This document shows, piece by piece, positions 36,347-49,200 of a stretch of DNA of 64,000 nt (positions are counted from its first letter, which is position 1; every line of letters starts with the position of its first letter). The notes under the pieces were generated by a model. It worked only from the letters and a program-made list of their open reading frames with translations, made no database searches and was not told where the DNA came from. This DNA comes from Pyrrhoderma lamaoense (Eukaryota; Basidiomycota; Agaricomycetes; Hymenochaetales; Hymenochaetaceae). Position numbers and translations under genes: made by a program. The stretch spans positions 1,302,001-1,366,000 of the forward strand of contig NBAZ01000009.1 in NCBI GenBank assembly GCA_002794735.1, in the 5' to 3' direction.

Positions 36347-39117
36347 GCTAACATAAAGGAGAAAGAAGAGTTATACAAGCTGAAGAGGAAGTTTACATTA
36401 TTAGATGATGAAGAATACATACTGGGTGTTACAACCACAGTGGTTAAAGGAGCTCATTGCTCACGTAAGCACTGACATGGCAATAACAGTAGTCATCAGA
36501 CACAAAATGGAGTCAATTAATAATAAATGAGTCATGCAAAAATGAGTAAGCAGTGCATGAGTCATGTAAGCTGAATCAACAAGAATGTATGGTTGGAAGT
36601 AATAAACAACATGTCAACAACACGTCAACATTGGTAAACAAAGGACTTAGAAGAAAATAGAAATTTAGTCCTGTTCGTGACACTGGGAACACTTGAACAC
36701 TCACCCAGCAACTGCAGTTGTGAGTTGCCACCCAGGCTAGAGATAGTCAAGGAAGGAGTGGTTTTCACAGGCTCTAGTACAAAAGAAAAAGACCTTGAAT
36801 AAGGCCTAAAACTTCTCACCCTCCTAGACAAAAGGCTAAACTATTTTCCTTCTCAGTTTCTTTTGAAGGGAATTCTCAGGTTTCAATTATTATTTCTAAC
36901 CTCAGAAAACAGTGAATAAAAAGAAGGAAACGAATAAAACACTGGTATCACCCCACAATGTATTTTCCCATGAAATTTTCATTATTTTCCCATGAATTTT
37001 AATTTTTTCTTTTTTCAGTCTAATGAAGACATCTTTGGCTTAAAACTTTGTCTTAATTAAAAAAGCATGTGATTAGAAGTTACAATGATCCATGTGAAGT
37101 TATTTGAAGAATTACATGTTGTAACCTTTGGGAAAAAGGTCTCTCAAGGAGTAGAATAAAAGCAACCTTATCATGGTCCTCAGGAGCCCCCTAAACTTCT
37201 CTCATTATCAACTTTCACATCTGGTTAACAACTACTACTCTACTATGTTTTACTTTGTGGTTCCCCATCTTGCTGACAAAGTTTACCAAGATTTTCTAAA
37301 TACTTATATTTTTTGGTATTCCTATATACTTGGCATGACTATAGTTTGCAACTGTCAAGTTTGTCAGTTGAGGAATCCTGAACTGGAGGTGTTAGTGTTG
37401 AATAAAAGTACATGTCTTTGCAGATGTTTAGAGAGTGAAAAGAGGAGAGAATGAGCTGAGAGGTTTCTTATGTATCTGCTCAACTATGTTTATAGTCTAT
37501 GCTCTTGTATTTGGTGCATTCATGCTAACTACAATCTTGCTCACTACCAACCTCTTAACAAGTACTAACTCCATCCACTATTTTTGGTTTATCAGATTTA
37601 GTCCCTTATTTTCCAGCATGAGACTATCTCCAACTTCATCACTTGGTATCAGAGAGCAAAGTTAGATATCCACACTCTGTTTACCAAAAAAAATCTGCTC
37701 AGTATCTACTATTACAGGTTAGAAAAGTTAATAGCTGATTGGCAACAAAAATTGAAGATAGCTAGACACTGGCAACAAGTCAATGCTTAGAGGAACTCAA
37801 TATTGAAGTGCTCTGACCCTGAGATAGAGCAGTACAGGATGTGACCCATTGGATGTGTCTTACCCTCAGACCAGGTAGCACAATAGGAGTATGATGATAA
37901 AGGCCAGTTAGTAAGCATCTTTGCACCTTACATCACTATAGAGGATATCCAAAACAAAAACAACTGAATAGCTGAAATACAGGAGACTCTGGGCTGGATG
38001 GTAGAAAAACATATAGAACAATTCTCTTCACCGGACAGCTCTCTTGCCAGTTCTATCACTTTTGAAGCACCAGCTCTACCACCTCCTATCTTTACTTCAT
38101 TAGCAAAAAAATGGGCTAGAGTGGTCACCACCACTTCTTATTGAAATTAATGAGAGTCAATATAAAGTTCTCTGACTCAAGAGGAATGGTAGTGAAAATA
38201 GCATAGTGAAGATCTCAGACAAATCTCTTACACCCTCCTTGGCAGGATATTTGAAACTCCACAGCCAGATGAAGAAACAAAATCTGACTATAGATAGCAA
38301 AGAGGAGAGGTAGTGCAGCCTGCAGAGACAGAGATGGAGGATGAGTTGGAAGAAGACAGGCTGACTAGAGAGAAGCAAGTTCAGCTGTATGCTAGCTCTC
38401 TGAAGTTGCTAAAAGTGCTACTAGGTCTCAAAGATTGGGTAGTAGCTTTTTTCTTTAACAACATCCAGTCAAATCAGTTGGAAAATCATGAGCAGCAGGA
38501 GATCAGATGGGTTGTTTCACCCAATGAAGTCCCAGACTTACTAAAAGACTAGTTGGAGGGAAACAGGTGGATGATTTCTTCAAAATTGAAGTAATTAACT
38601 TTTTGACAGACAATCAGAAGTTCAATGGATAGGAACAGTTACCAGCATGGCAGGCCACTTTTGCAGTACCTCACTTACCACTCAGTGCCCCCAATCATTC
38701 TATCATGTTTTACCCCTTTGATTTTGTTGACAGAGATTTGTAATCAATTATGTAGTCCAAAGAGCAAAGACTTAAAACTTATGCTCACTTGTATTTATTT
38801 AGGCTCAATTCTCACTACTTGTCATGAACTTCTAACAACAGAAGAATGTATAGGATATACAGTGGGATTCAACTCAGCATCAAGAAGCTTATTTTCCAAG
38901 GGCAGTCACCTTGAAGGAAGGACCTCTTTGCATTGGCTAAGAAAAGTCAAAGAGACTTAAAAGATAAATCTGGGAATCTATGAATTACAGTCATGGTCAG
39001 TGACTAAGCATAATTACTTTCATATGAAGAAGACTAAGGTCTCACCACTTGTTATTTACTTCTTTTTAAGAGGAGTTTGGCAGTAGTTGCTTTCTTGAAA
39101 TACTGTAAAACACTATC
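36347..39117. other. AT-rich non-coding DNA
   Basis: No gene or complete element recognised. Several short open frames (for example 38313-38552) have no identifiable domain or splice support. Likely decayed repeat DNA. Confidence 0.4.
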
Positions 39118-39931
39118 TGTTATGAAACCAAGTCTATTTCGCTTTTTTGCTTACTAAGCAGCTTATATAAGCTGACCATACATAAGCTAACCATGCACTT
39201 ACATAAGCATATTACATAAGTGAATTATCTAATCATCTTACATGAGCTACTTACCTAATCATTATTACCTATGCATCTTACTTAATTAGCTTAGTCAGCA
39301 TGCTTACCTAATCACTTATAATATGCTTACATAAGTCGCTTACTAAGCACTTACTCATCATATGACTCAGCTGTTTTATTAAGCATCTCATCTTATCTTA
39401 TCACTCTTTTATCTCCACTGCTTACTCATCTGTTCTAGAACATTTTGAGACCTTCCAGAACATTCTAGAATATTCCACCATGTTCTACCACCTTCCATCA
39501 TTCTCCATGGTCATCTTTCTCCATTTGGTTTAGTCTCTTTGTAATTAGCCTAATTTAGTGTTTCAGCTAGCACAGTCTAGTTTAGCCTCATAGTTTAGCC
39601 TATTTCTTATGTTTCATCAAACACAGTCTAGCACAGCTTAGTTAGCCTAATAGTTTAGCCATAGACTCTGACGGGTTTTTTCATTATTCCCACACTGCCT
39701 CCCACATGTATAAATACCCCTCTTTTGTCAGTAGCTAGTCCCCCAATCTTGATCTTGTCTTCTCTTTTAGACTAGTACCTTCTAATACATCCTCTTGTCC
39801 TCTCTGCATTGTTCTTCCTCTCCTCTTACCCCTCCTCTCCTCTGTCTTTGTCTATATCAGTGTATGCTAGTTGTGCCTTGTCTTCAGACCCTGCTGATTA
39901 ATACTGGTACTAGAACTAGTCATTGCTAACA
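39118..39931 (+). mobile_element. Solo LTR of gypsy family A
   Basis: TG...CA unit of 814 bp closely matching the two LTRs of the complete element at 55014-61836, flanked by a perfect 5-bp duplication CTATC (39113-39117 and 39932-39936). No internal sequence is attached, so it arose by LTR-LTR recombination. It carries a dense array of TTACxTAAG-like words, a GAA/TTC array (39453-39475) and a TATAAATA box (39709-39716). Confidence 0.9.
39453..39475. promoter_or_regulatory. Heat-shock-element-like array in the family A LTR
   Basis: Five contiguous units alternate TTC and GAA, each separated by exactly two bases, the spacing bound by heat-shock factor. A further TTC-GAA pair lies at 39433-39440. 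The TATA box is about 235 bases downstream. The LTRs of the complete element keep a three-unit version (55306-55318). Function is inferred. Confidence 0.65.
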
Positions 39932-39969
39932 CTATCTCAACCATCTAACCACTTCTAAGAGAGAAAGAG

Positions 39970-40256
39970 TGTTAGGGTTTAATTTAGAAGAGCTTGTTTA
40001 CAGTGGGAGGGTTGATCTAAAAGAAAAAAGGAGGAATATTGGACTGAACTACTATGGAGGATTATCTAATAGGGGCCTCATTTAATCAGAACCCTATAAC
40101 TGGAATTACTACCTGGGGGATCAAGCTAGCTATCAAACTATAGAGTCTTTACTAAGAGAAGCTGGAGGATTTGTTCAAGCTGAACATAGATACATTCTGT
40201 GCAATCAGGTTATTCAATTACAAGGGCACTTGTTCAACTATACTCTGGAACTAATT
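39970..40256. repeat. Dispersed repeat, copy 2
   Basis: Second copy of the repeat at 31819-32085; lies between the family A solo LTR and the family C 3' LTR. Carries insertions and a stop relative to copy 1. Confidence 0.65.
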
Positions 40257-40318
40257 CACAGTGTGTCAACAAATTTCTATGTGACACATAATAATTAGTC
40301 TATAATACATGTCATCTC

Positions 40319-40633
40319 TGTCAGCGACCAGCAGAGCCTCTACTTGATAAGTACTAAGTGTGAGCAACACAAAGTGGGGGACAAGTGTATTGAGGTACTG
40401 GGATAAGACAAAAACAAAGCTAAGTTGTACATGAGCTACTAAGCAGTCTTATATATCTAATAACCCTGGGAAAAGTATGAGGTAATAACTACATAGCACC
40501 CGGTCACCTGATTCCCAGTGACTAAGCCGATCACATGACAACCGGCAACCCTCTTAGAGACTGTCTATGTGATAGAAGAGAAATAAATGAGAAAATGAAA
40601 GAAATAATTACAAGTTTGTTTTCGTTCATGACA
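40319..40633 (-). repeat. 3' LTR of gypsy family C
   Basis: 315-bp unit with TGTCAGC and CATGACA ends. On the minus strand it is preceded by the polypurine tract AAGGAGGGGGTGA, which marks the start of the 3' LTR. Confidence 0.75.
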
Positions 40634-40666
40634 TCACCCCCTCCTTATGCAAAACATCCTCGTTTT

Positions 40667-43600
40667 CTATTCTGTGAGTGGGTCAGTGAACCGATAAACA
40701 GGTTGGAATGGTAGCTGTTGAAAGTCTACACTGTGTAGCTTACGAGGAGCTAATGGGTTTTGTCGATAAAACTCGGCTACAACCTCGGGTGCATTCTTCA
40801 AATAGCTTGCTGGTAGCCATTGGTCGTGCTCGTGCGAATACCCTTTCCATTTAACCTTAAACTGCAACACTCCTCGTCCCACTAATCTAGCTCCCAACAC
40901 TTCCTCCACTTCCCATTCTTCATTTCCATCTACAATTTCTAGTGGCAGTGGTGGTGGTCGTTGCTGTGATTCGAACTGAGGGGAGTGATATGGAGATAGC
41001 AGGACTTCATTGAATACCGGATGGATCCTCCATGTGTCTGGTAGCTTCAACTTGTATGCAGCTTTGCCAACCTTATCTACAATCGTGAACAGACCCAGTC
41101 TTTTGTCATCCAGCTTTTTCATGGGTTGTTTGGTAGTTATGTTGGTAGCTTCTAACCAGACTTTGTTGCCTTTCTTGTACGCAATAGATTCCCCTTTAGT
41201 TCTGTCATAGAACCACTTCATTGTCTCTGCTGCCATCTTAAGGCTGGCCCCTACTTCCTCTTGGACTTTGCTCATGCGTTCTTTGAACTGCTGAGCAGAT
41301 TCATTACAAGCTATTACATGAGGGTTGGAGCCTTTGTAAGGGTGGCGACCGTGGTTGACAAAGAATGGTGAGTGTCCTGTGGATGCTTGCACTTTGTCAT
41401 TGTATGCAAACTCTGCAATAGCTAGCCAGTCTGCCCAGTCATTCTGTCTGAAGTTGATGTAGATCCGAAGGTACTGCTCAATCTCTTGGTTGATCCGCTC
41501 AGTCTGGCCATCAGTCTGGGGGTGATATGCAGTGGATGGGTTTGCTTCTATCCCCAGTAGTCGGTACAGATCTTTCATAAAGCTAGACTCAAACTGTGGT
41601 CCCCGATCACTGATAACCTTTCGAGGGATGCTGTGGAGCCTGAATACCTGGTCACAATAGATCTTTGCCATGCCTTCTGAAGTCAGCTTTGTGTTGGTGG
41701 GGATTGCATGTATCTGCTTGCTAAAGCGATCCACAATTACGCATATGGCATTGAACCCTCGTGATTCTGGTAGTTCACCAATTAGATCTACAGAGATGAC
41801 CTCCCATGGTTCTGATGGTATCTCATTGGGGTTTAGCAGGGTGTGTTTCCTTTCCCGGTGAGCCTTGGTTCTTTGGCAAGCTTTGCAGCCTGAGACATAT
41901 GTATGCACTTGAGCAGAGATTCCAGGCCACCAGTAACTCCGTGTGATCAGTTCGTGAGTTTTGTGTTGCCCTGGGTGGCCTGTGAGAGGGTCATCATGGT
42001 GTACTCTAATGATGTCTTCTTGTAACTTTGTGTCCCATGGCACGTACAGCTTGTGCTCCCAGAATACCAAGCCCTCATCTTCGTGTCTCCATTCCTTGTT
42101 TCCCGTGTCTAATGCCTTTTTAACTGACTTGTCCATTGGTTTACGACTGTCTTTGATTCTTTGGACCAAATTTGTGTCAAGAGATTCAATGGTTACATCA
42201 TGGATAAACCACTCAGGCTTCAACAAAGTGACATTTTTGTTGTCATTCTCCCCCCTCTCATGATCTGCTCGTCTCGAGAGGAGGTCAGCCTTTTTCATCT
42301 CTTTTCCAGCCTTTAGTACAATTCGCAAGTTGTAATCAGCCAGTTCAGTAACCCATTGTGCTTGTCTGCGGTTCAGATCTTGTGGAGCTTTGAAGTAGGA
42401 TAAGTTTTTGTGGTCTGTCCATACTTCAACAGGGTGCTTGGCTCCTAAAAGATACTGCCTCCATTCCCGCAAGGCAAGCATGATTGCTAGCATCTCCTTG
42501 TCATAGATTGCATAGTTGTGTTCTGCTTGTGACATGGACTGGGAGAAGTATGCAATAGGGCGCCATTTGCCTTCTTGTTTCTGAGACAAGATCGCTCCAA
42601 CTGCAAAATCTGATGCATCACTCTTGACTCTGAATGGGTCTTCATCTGTGGGCACTGCCAACACCGGAAAACTCTTTACTGCCTCCTTCAAACCCTCAAA
42701 AGCCTTCCGCTCCTCTTCTCCCCACTACCACTCCACATTTCCAGTCAACCGGTTAAGAGGTCTTGCTATTTTGCTAAAGTCTTTTATGAATTGATGATAG
42801 AAGTTGCAGAAGCCCAGGAATGATTGGACGTTTGTGAGGTTCTTGGGTTCTGGCCAGGTTTGGATGGCTTCAACTTTCTTTGCATCTATGCAGATCTCTC
42901 CATTGCCTACAATAAAGCCTAAGTATTTGATGGTGCTTTGAGCAAAAGTGCACTTCTCAAATTGTAGGTACAGTTGATTCCACTTTAGGATTTTTAGCAC
43001 CTGTTGCACAATATGGTCATGCTCTTTCAAGTCCATGGTGTAGATGAGAATGTCGTCCAGATAAACAATGACATGCCCCTTGTCTACCAGGTCTTTTAGG
43101 ATAGAGTTCATGAAGCTTTGGAAAGTGGCTGGTGAGTTGGTTAGTCCAAAGAACATCACCGTGGGTTTGAACAGCCCTCAGTTAGTTTTGAACACTGCCT
43201 TCCACTCGTCTCCTTCTTTTATGCATATATTGTTGTAGCCCCAGCGGACATCAAGCTTGGTAAAGTATTTGGCTTGCTTTGTTTTATCGATAAGTTCTTG
43301 AATCAGGGGTAGCAGGTACTTGTTTTTGACTGTCCCCTGATTAAGCTTACAATAGTCTTGTACTGGACAAAGTTTGCCATCCTTCTTTTTGACGAAGAAG
43401 AAGGGTGATGCCATGGGTGGTTTAGAAGGGTGAATGCGACTGTTTCATAGATTTTCTGCCAGAAATTCATCAAAAACTTGTTGCTTCTCTCGGTTAAGTG
43501 GGTAGACTTTGCAATTGGCTGGGGAGAAACCTGGGGTGAGCTCAATAGCATGGTCCCAAGGACGTTGCTCTGGGAGATGATCAAATTCTTCTTCACTGAA

Positions 43601-44641
43601 GACCTCAGGGAAGTCCCTAACATAGTCAGGGGTCACCTCCTGTGGTCTCTGCTGCACTATTCGACAATTCTTTTCAACATATCGGTCCCAGTCGAAGAAG
43701 AAGATTCAATCCCCTGGTTTTAGATCATCTTCTGGATTCAGCCTGATCTCCACATCTTGTTCTCTTTCACAGTTGGCTTGGTTATATCCACACTGGGCTG
43801 AGCATCGGTTAAAACACAGTGTTGCATCAGTCCAGTCAATTGAGGGGTTGTGGATTTTTAACCAATTGTGCCCGAGAAACAAGTCTGTGTCCCCTAGGTC
43901 TGTGACAGCGAGATCAATACACTCAGAATGATCATCAATAGTTAGTTGCAAAGTAGTGAACTCCCTGATTGAGCCATTCTTGTTAAGAGTGCTATCAGCA
44001 TTATAGACTGGTATTGCAAGTGGTGTTTTGCATGTAGGTATTTGGTAGTCTATGATGAAACACTGATTGATGCATGATCCTGTGCACCCACTGTCAACAA
44101 GGGCTCTAGTGCCTATTCGTGAGCTGTTGTCCAGCCTTGTGACTGTAACTGGGACTGTTAACTGCCTCCCCCTGCCCCCTTTCACAAACCGAATTGGCTC
44201 CCTCATCATCCCTACTGCCACCTCTGCATCCTCCTTACCCATCCTCCGTATTTCCTCCAACAATTCATCTGTCACTTCCTCTCTGCGCCCCTCTGGAATA
44301 AGGGAGAGTAACACTGGACGTACTTGACTGTCAGGGTCTTCTCGTATCCTTTGCACCATCCAAGGATTTGAGAATGGCTCTAACAAGTCCTGTCGTTGTG
44401 TTTTTGGTTTCACGGGTTTTAATGACTTGGCCAAAGAGTTAGAATAAATAGTTTTATTAGAAGAAAAGGAAGCAGAAGAAATAGAGTCATTTTTAAAAGT
44501 TACAAGGTTAGAAGTACAACATTTTTTTACGGAAGTTTTGACATTTTCTGATTTTGTATTAGTGTTTTTGTTCATTTTTTCTGAAATTGGCCATGGGAAA
44601 AAAGAGAAAACCGAGTCATTGCCCTCACATGCCGTGTTCAT
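40667..44641 (-). pseudogene. pol of gypsy C (protease-RT-RNase H-integrase-chromodomain), broken
   Basis: Protease has the fungal-type active site DSGCTGS (near 44085). The RT palm motif YLDD is intact (near 43055). RNase H begins SDASDFAVGAILSQ, the integrase has the zinc-binding HH...CKAC and a core with DRGPQFES and QTDGQTERINQE, and the C-terminus is a chromodomain (EWEVEEVLGARLV...KWKGYSHEHDQW). At least three in-frame stops interrupt it, near 43165, 43430 and 42720; the first lies where relatives have Arg and fits a CGA to TGA change. The pol start overlaps the gag stop as ATGA (44638-44641), and a candidate frameshift heptamer lies just upstream (44656-44662). Confidence 0.88.
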
Positions 44642-45759
44642 GCTTGAGCCGCTGCAAAACCCTCCTCAAATTCCGTCTCATCCTCGCCCTCACCTTCTTC
44701 CTCAAAGTCACTCTCCTTCAACTCTTCCACTCCATCTGCCCATGCTTTCCTCTCACTTCCACTCATAGCACGCAAGATTGCTCGGATCTGTGTCTTTTGG
44801 TTGGGACATTTGCGTGCAAAATGTCCAACCTTTCCACACAAGTAGCAACCACCTCGTTGTTGAGCCTGTCCTACTGACACATCCATTGGCTGCCCAAGTC
44901 CTGCAAACATGGTCCCCGAGTGGTCTTGCTTAGCAGGGGCCTCATTAGCTGGGCAAGTGACAGGTGGGTTGTTTTGTGGATGTGGTTTAAACATGCTCAG
45001 AAGAGAGTTGCCTTGTCCTTGTATCGCCCTCAGTTCCAACTTGGTTCTCTCGTGGAGCATAGCCTGTTCTTTCCATTCTTTATAAGTTACAGGGGTGGGG
45101 CGAGAGCTGAGAACAAAGGTAAGGGTGTCTTCGGGTAGAGCTTTCTTTAGCAGGGAGATTAAGTAGGGTTCGTGCATGATGGTGTTGTAGCCTGCTTTTT
45201 GTAAGTAGATCTTGAACTGCTGGAAGAACTTGTTGTAAGACTGTTTGACCACTCAAAGTCTCTCCAAGTCACATTGTGTGTTAGCTCGTTTGTTGGGGTC
45301 CGAGAAGGCTGCCTCTAGCTTTCTGATGAACTCACAACTGGTGTCTTTGAAGTCTCCCGCATCATCATAAGCAGATTCCAAGTAGTTTTCTGCCCATACA
45401 CTTGCATGACCTCCTTTCATAAAAGACAGCACAAACAGGGCTTGGGATTCGTCATCTGGAAAGTCTGCTTTGGCTGCTCGTAGGTATGTGGTGACAGAGC
45501 AAATGAAAGCATCATAGTCCTTGCCATCGAAAGGTTCTGGTTTGGCTACGTGGATCTTAGCACGAGGGGCTGGGCAGTGCTGTTGTTCCACTAGTGCCAT
45601 AAGTCCTCTCACCACATTGTTGGTCCCTTTGATTTCTTCTCTAAGAGCTCGAAGCTGTAGCTGTAGCTGCTCCACAGTAGGGGGTGCGGGAGGTGGGTCA
45701 AGCTGCTCTTGCTGCTGCTGCTGTTGTTGTTGTTGTTGTGGTTCTATGTTGTCCTGTTC
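44638..45759 (-). pseudogene. gag of gypsy C, truncated and broken
   Basis: Poly-Gln/Pro N-terminus, a capsid-like helical region and one zinc knuckle, CYLCGKVGHFARKC (C-x2-C-x4-H-x4-C). One in-frame TGA interrupts it at about 45253. The upstream end coincides with the border of the B1 LTR and has no ATG. Confidence 0.85.
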
Positions 45760-46205
45760 TGTCAGCAACTAAACCCAGTCTATAGTCAGAGTCCGGTCTA
45801 AGTCACTAATCAACATGTATCAATAGTAGTGGAGAGCAATAAGATGTATTGAAGGTAGCTCCAGTGTCGAGTCAGGAGAGTAGACAAGGTTGAAACTGAG
45901 GACTATCTACTGACAGAGGTGCTACTTATATACAGTTTGAAGCATGTGACATGATGGTGTGATCATGGATAGAAAAGGAAAGAAATAGAATGTGATAGAA
46001 CATGGTAGAATGTTGAAGAATATAAAAGAATGGAAATGTCTGTAATGGATCGGAGTTTGTCAATAAGGATGAGTAAAGAAGAATGGGTTAAGGGTTGTGG
46101 AGTAATATGGATTAGTAAAGAGGTCCGAGGTATGTGATGGGTTTTAGTAATGCGAGAAAGAGGGAAAAAACGTGAGAATAAGGGAAAAAGGAAAAGTACA
46201 TGACA
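45760..46205 (-). repeat. 3' LTR of gypsy B1
   Basis: 446 bp, begins TGTCAGCAACTAAACC and ends GTACATGACA on the plus strand; partner of 51836-52282. A run of purines on the minus strand immediately precedes it. Confidence 0.85.
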
Positions 46206-46239
46206 TTACCCCCCTCTCAAAGGCAATTGTCTCGATTGC

Positions 46240-49200
46240 TTATGGGAGAATGATTTCTGGGTTATTGAATCGAACAATCTTAGAATGAGGAGGGTTGCAC
46301 GCTGGGAAGTTGTCCTTTAGCAGAGGTATAAAACGAATATTTTGGTAGTCTGTAATAGTGAGCTTTCTGTGGGCATTTGGATTCTTTCGTAAAAATTCCT
46401 GAAGTGCTTCTTGAGAATTGGTAAGATTCCCCAGTGGTTCCCAAGTTCGCTCCTGTGGCCCATACCCCTTCCAATGTACCAAGTACTCTGCTTGTCTTCG
46501 TCTCCAGTTGTATCGTGATGCTAGAATCTCCTCAACTTCCCATTCTGATTCCTGATCCACAATTATGGGCTCTGGTCTATTCAAGTTTTGTTGTGACTCG
46601 TAATGAGGCTTCTTGTAAGGGTGTAAAAGAACTTCATTGAAGACTGGATGTATGCAGCTCATAGAGGGTGGTAATTCAAGTTTATAAGCAGAAGCTCCAA
46701 TCTTTTCCAATACTTTGAAGGGACCATATCTTTTATCATCAAACTTTTTCATGGGTTGCATTGTGTGAATGTTGGTTGCTTCTAGCAGTACTAAGTCCTC
46801 AGGTTGGTAATCAATTGGCTCCTCTCTAGTTCGGTCATAGAATCTTTTCATTGTAGAGACAGCTTTTTTCAGTGCTTCTTTCGCATTTTTTCGTACAGTC
46901 TCCATTCGTTGTGCGAATTGGGTGGCAGTCTCGTTGTTGGACTCGTAGCAAGAGTTAGTGCCTTTGTAAGGGTGGTAACCATAGTTGAGAAAGAATGGTG
47001 AGTGTTTTGTGGATGACTGTTCTCTGTCATTATATGCAAATTCTGCCAGTGCTAACCAGTCTGCCCAATTGTCTTGACTGAAGTTCACAAAGATTCATAA
47101 GTACTGTTCAACTTCTTGGTTAATCCGCTCTGTTTGTCCATCTGTTTGTGGTGATATGCCGTTGAAGGGTTTGCTTCAATACCAAGAAGTTTATACAGTT
47201 CTTTCATAAACTTGGACTTGAATTGGGGGCCTCTATCATGTATAAGTTTTCTGGAATTCCATGAAGTTTAAAGACATGATCACAGTAGAGTTTGGCCATC
47301 CCTTGAGATGTGACTGTTGTATGAGTGGGAGTGACATGGATTTGTTTGGTAAAGTGATCCACAAAGACGCAGATTGCATTGTATCCTTGAGACTCTGGTA
47401 GCTCACCAATGAGATCAACTGACACTTCTTCCCAAGGATGTTCTGGAATATTATGGGGTGTAGAGGGTTGTGGGGGCGTGTTCTTCGTGGTTTAGTTGTT
47501 TGGCATGTGTGGCAGCCTTCCACATATTGTTTGACATCTTCTTTAATTCCAGGCCAGATGTAATTGCAAGTGATCAGTTCCTGAGTTTTGTACTGTCCTG
47601 GGTGTCCAGCTATGACTGAATCGTGGTGATTTTTAATGATGTCCTTGCATAGCCTTGTATCTCTGGGTATGTAGATGCATCCTTTGTAAGTAATGAGACC
47701 ATCTTCTAATTCTTCCCAACGTGAATCTTTCTTTTTTAGTGCTTTCTTGGCTTTTTGATCCAGCTTTGTCTTTGCTGCTTTGGCATGTTCCAAGAAATTT
47801 TGATCCAAGGATTCAAGAGTTACATCTCTTAGCCATTCAGGTTTGATTACCATCACCTCTCGGTTGTCATTCTCCCCCCTTTCATGATCTGCTCGTCTCG
47901 AGAGGAGATCAGCTTTAGTGTTCTGTTTGCCTTTTAAGTAGTGTATTTCCAAGTCATATTCTTGTAGTTCCACTACCCATCTGGCTTGTCTATGATTCAG
48001 ATCTCAAGGTTGAGTCCAGTATGTGATGTTTTTGTGGTCTGTAAAGATTTGGACAGGTAGTGGGTGGCCAATAAGATAGTGTCTCCATTCTTTGAGTGCC
48101 TCCATGATAGCAAGCATTTCTTTGTCATAGATGACATAATTTCACTCTGTGGATGTCAAGGATGCAGATCTATAAGCAATAGGGTGCCATTTGCCATCAA
48201 TTAATTGAGAGAGTACTGCTCTATTTGCAAAGTCTGAAGAGTCTGCTTCAATGCGAAATGGTGCTCCAGATATTGGCAAATGTAGCACGGGCTCTTGGCA
48301 GATGCAATCTTTTAGCTTATTGAAGGCTTCTGTTTGAGAATCTGTCCACTTCCAGTCTGCATTGCCAGTTAAGTCATGTAGAGAGCAAGCTAGATTACTA
48401 TAACCTTTGATAAACCACCTGTAGAAATTACAAAACCTTAAGAAACTTTGTAGCTGTTTTTTGTTCTTGGGCAATGGCCATTCCTTGACTGCTTGGATTT
48501 TACTAGGATCCATGCACAGTTTTCCTCTTCCCATAATAACTTCAAGGTATTCAACTTCTTTCTGCTCGAATAGGCATTTCTCTGGCTTCAAGTATAGCTT
48601 GTTATTGTGTAGTACATCTAGCACCTGTTGCACTAGTTTCCTGTGCGACTCTAGGTCTGCTGTGAAGATGAGAATGTTGTCTAGATAGACTACAACATGT
48701 CCTCCATCAATCAGTTCCTTCAGAATATGATTCATGAAGCCTTGAAAAGTTGCTGGGGAGTTTGTAAGGCCGAAGAACATAACAGTTGGTTTGAAGAGTC
48801 CTCTATTGGTTCTGATGGCTGCTTTCCATTCGTCCCCTTCTTTGATTCAGATATTGTTGTATCCCCATCGTACGTCTAGTTTAGTGAAGTGTTGGGAATC
48901 CTTAAGCTTATCAATAAGCTCTGGAATCAAGGGGAGGGGGTACTTGTTTTTTACTGTCATGCTATTCAGCTTTTGATAGTCTTGTACAGGTCGTAGTTCT
49001 CCACTTTTCTTTTTTACAAAGAAGAAAGGCGAAGCCATGGGGGATTTGGAGGGTCTGATCCATCCTGTTTTCAGGTTTTCATCCAAGAACTTGTCAAGCG
49101 CTTTATTTTCCGCTTTAGAAAGTGGGTAGATCTTGCAATCAGTGAGTTTGAACCCAGGTGTGAGTTCTATTGCATAATCCTATGGGCATCTCTCTGGAAG

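Larger units (their letters stand above)
40319..45759 (-). mobile_element. Decayed Ty3/gypsy chromovirus, family C, 5'-truncated
   Basis: Read on the minus strand: gag, protease, reverse transcriptase, RNase H, integrase, chromodomain, purine-rich tract, 3' LTR. Its gag starts abruptly at the boundary with the LTR of element B1 and lacks an initiator Met, so the 5' LTR and leader are missing. Several stop codons break gag and pol. No target duplication can be tested because one end is lost. Confidence 0.88.

Noticed and set aside
39160..39400. CRISPR-like array of short repeats
   Set aside because: Spacing is irregular, words are near-palindromic TTACxTAAG variants inside an LTR, and the host is a fungus.
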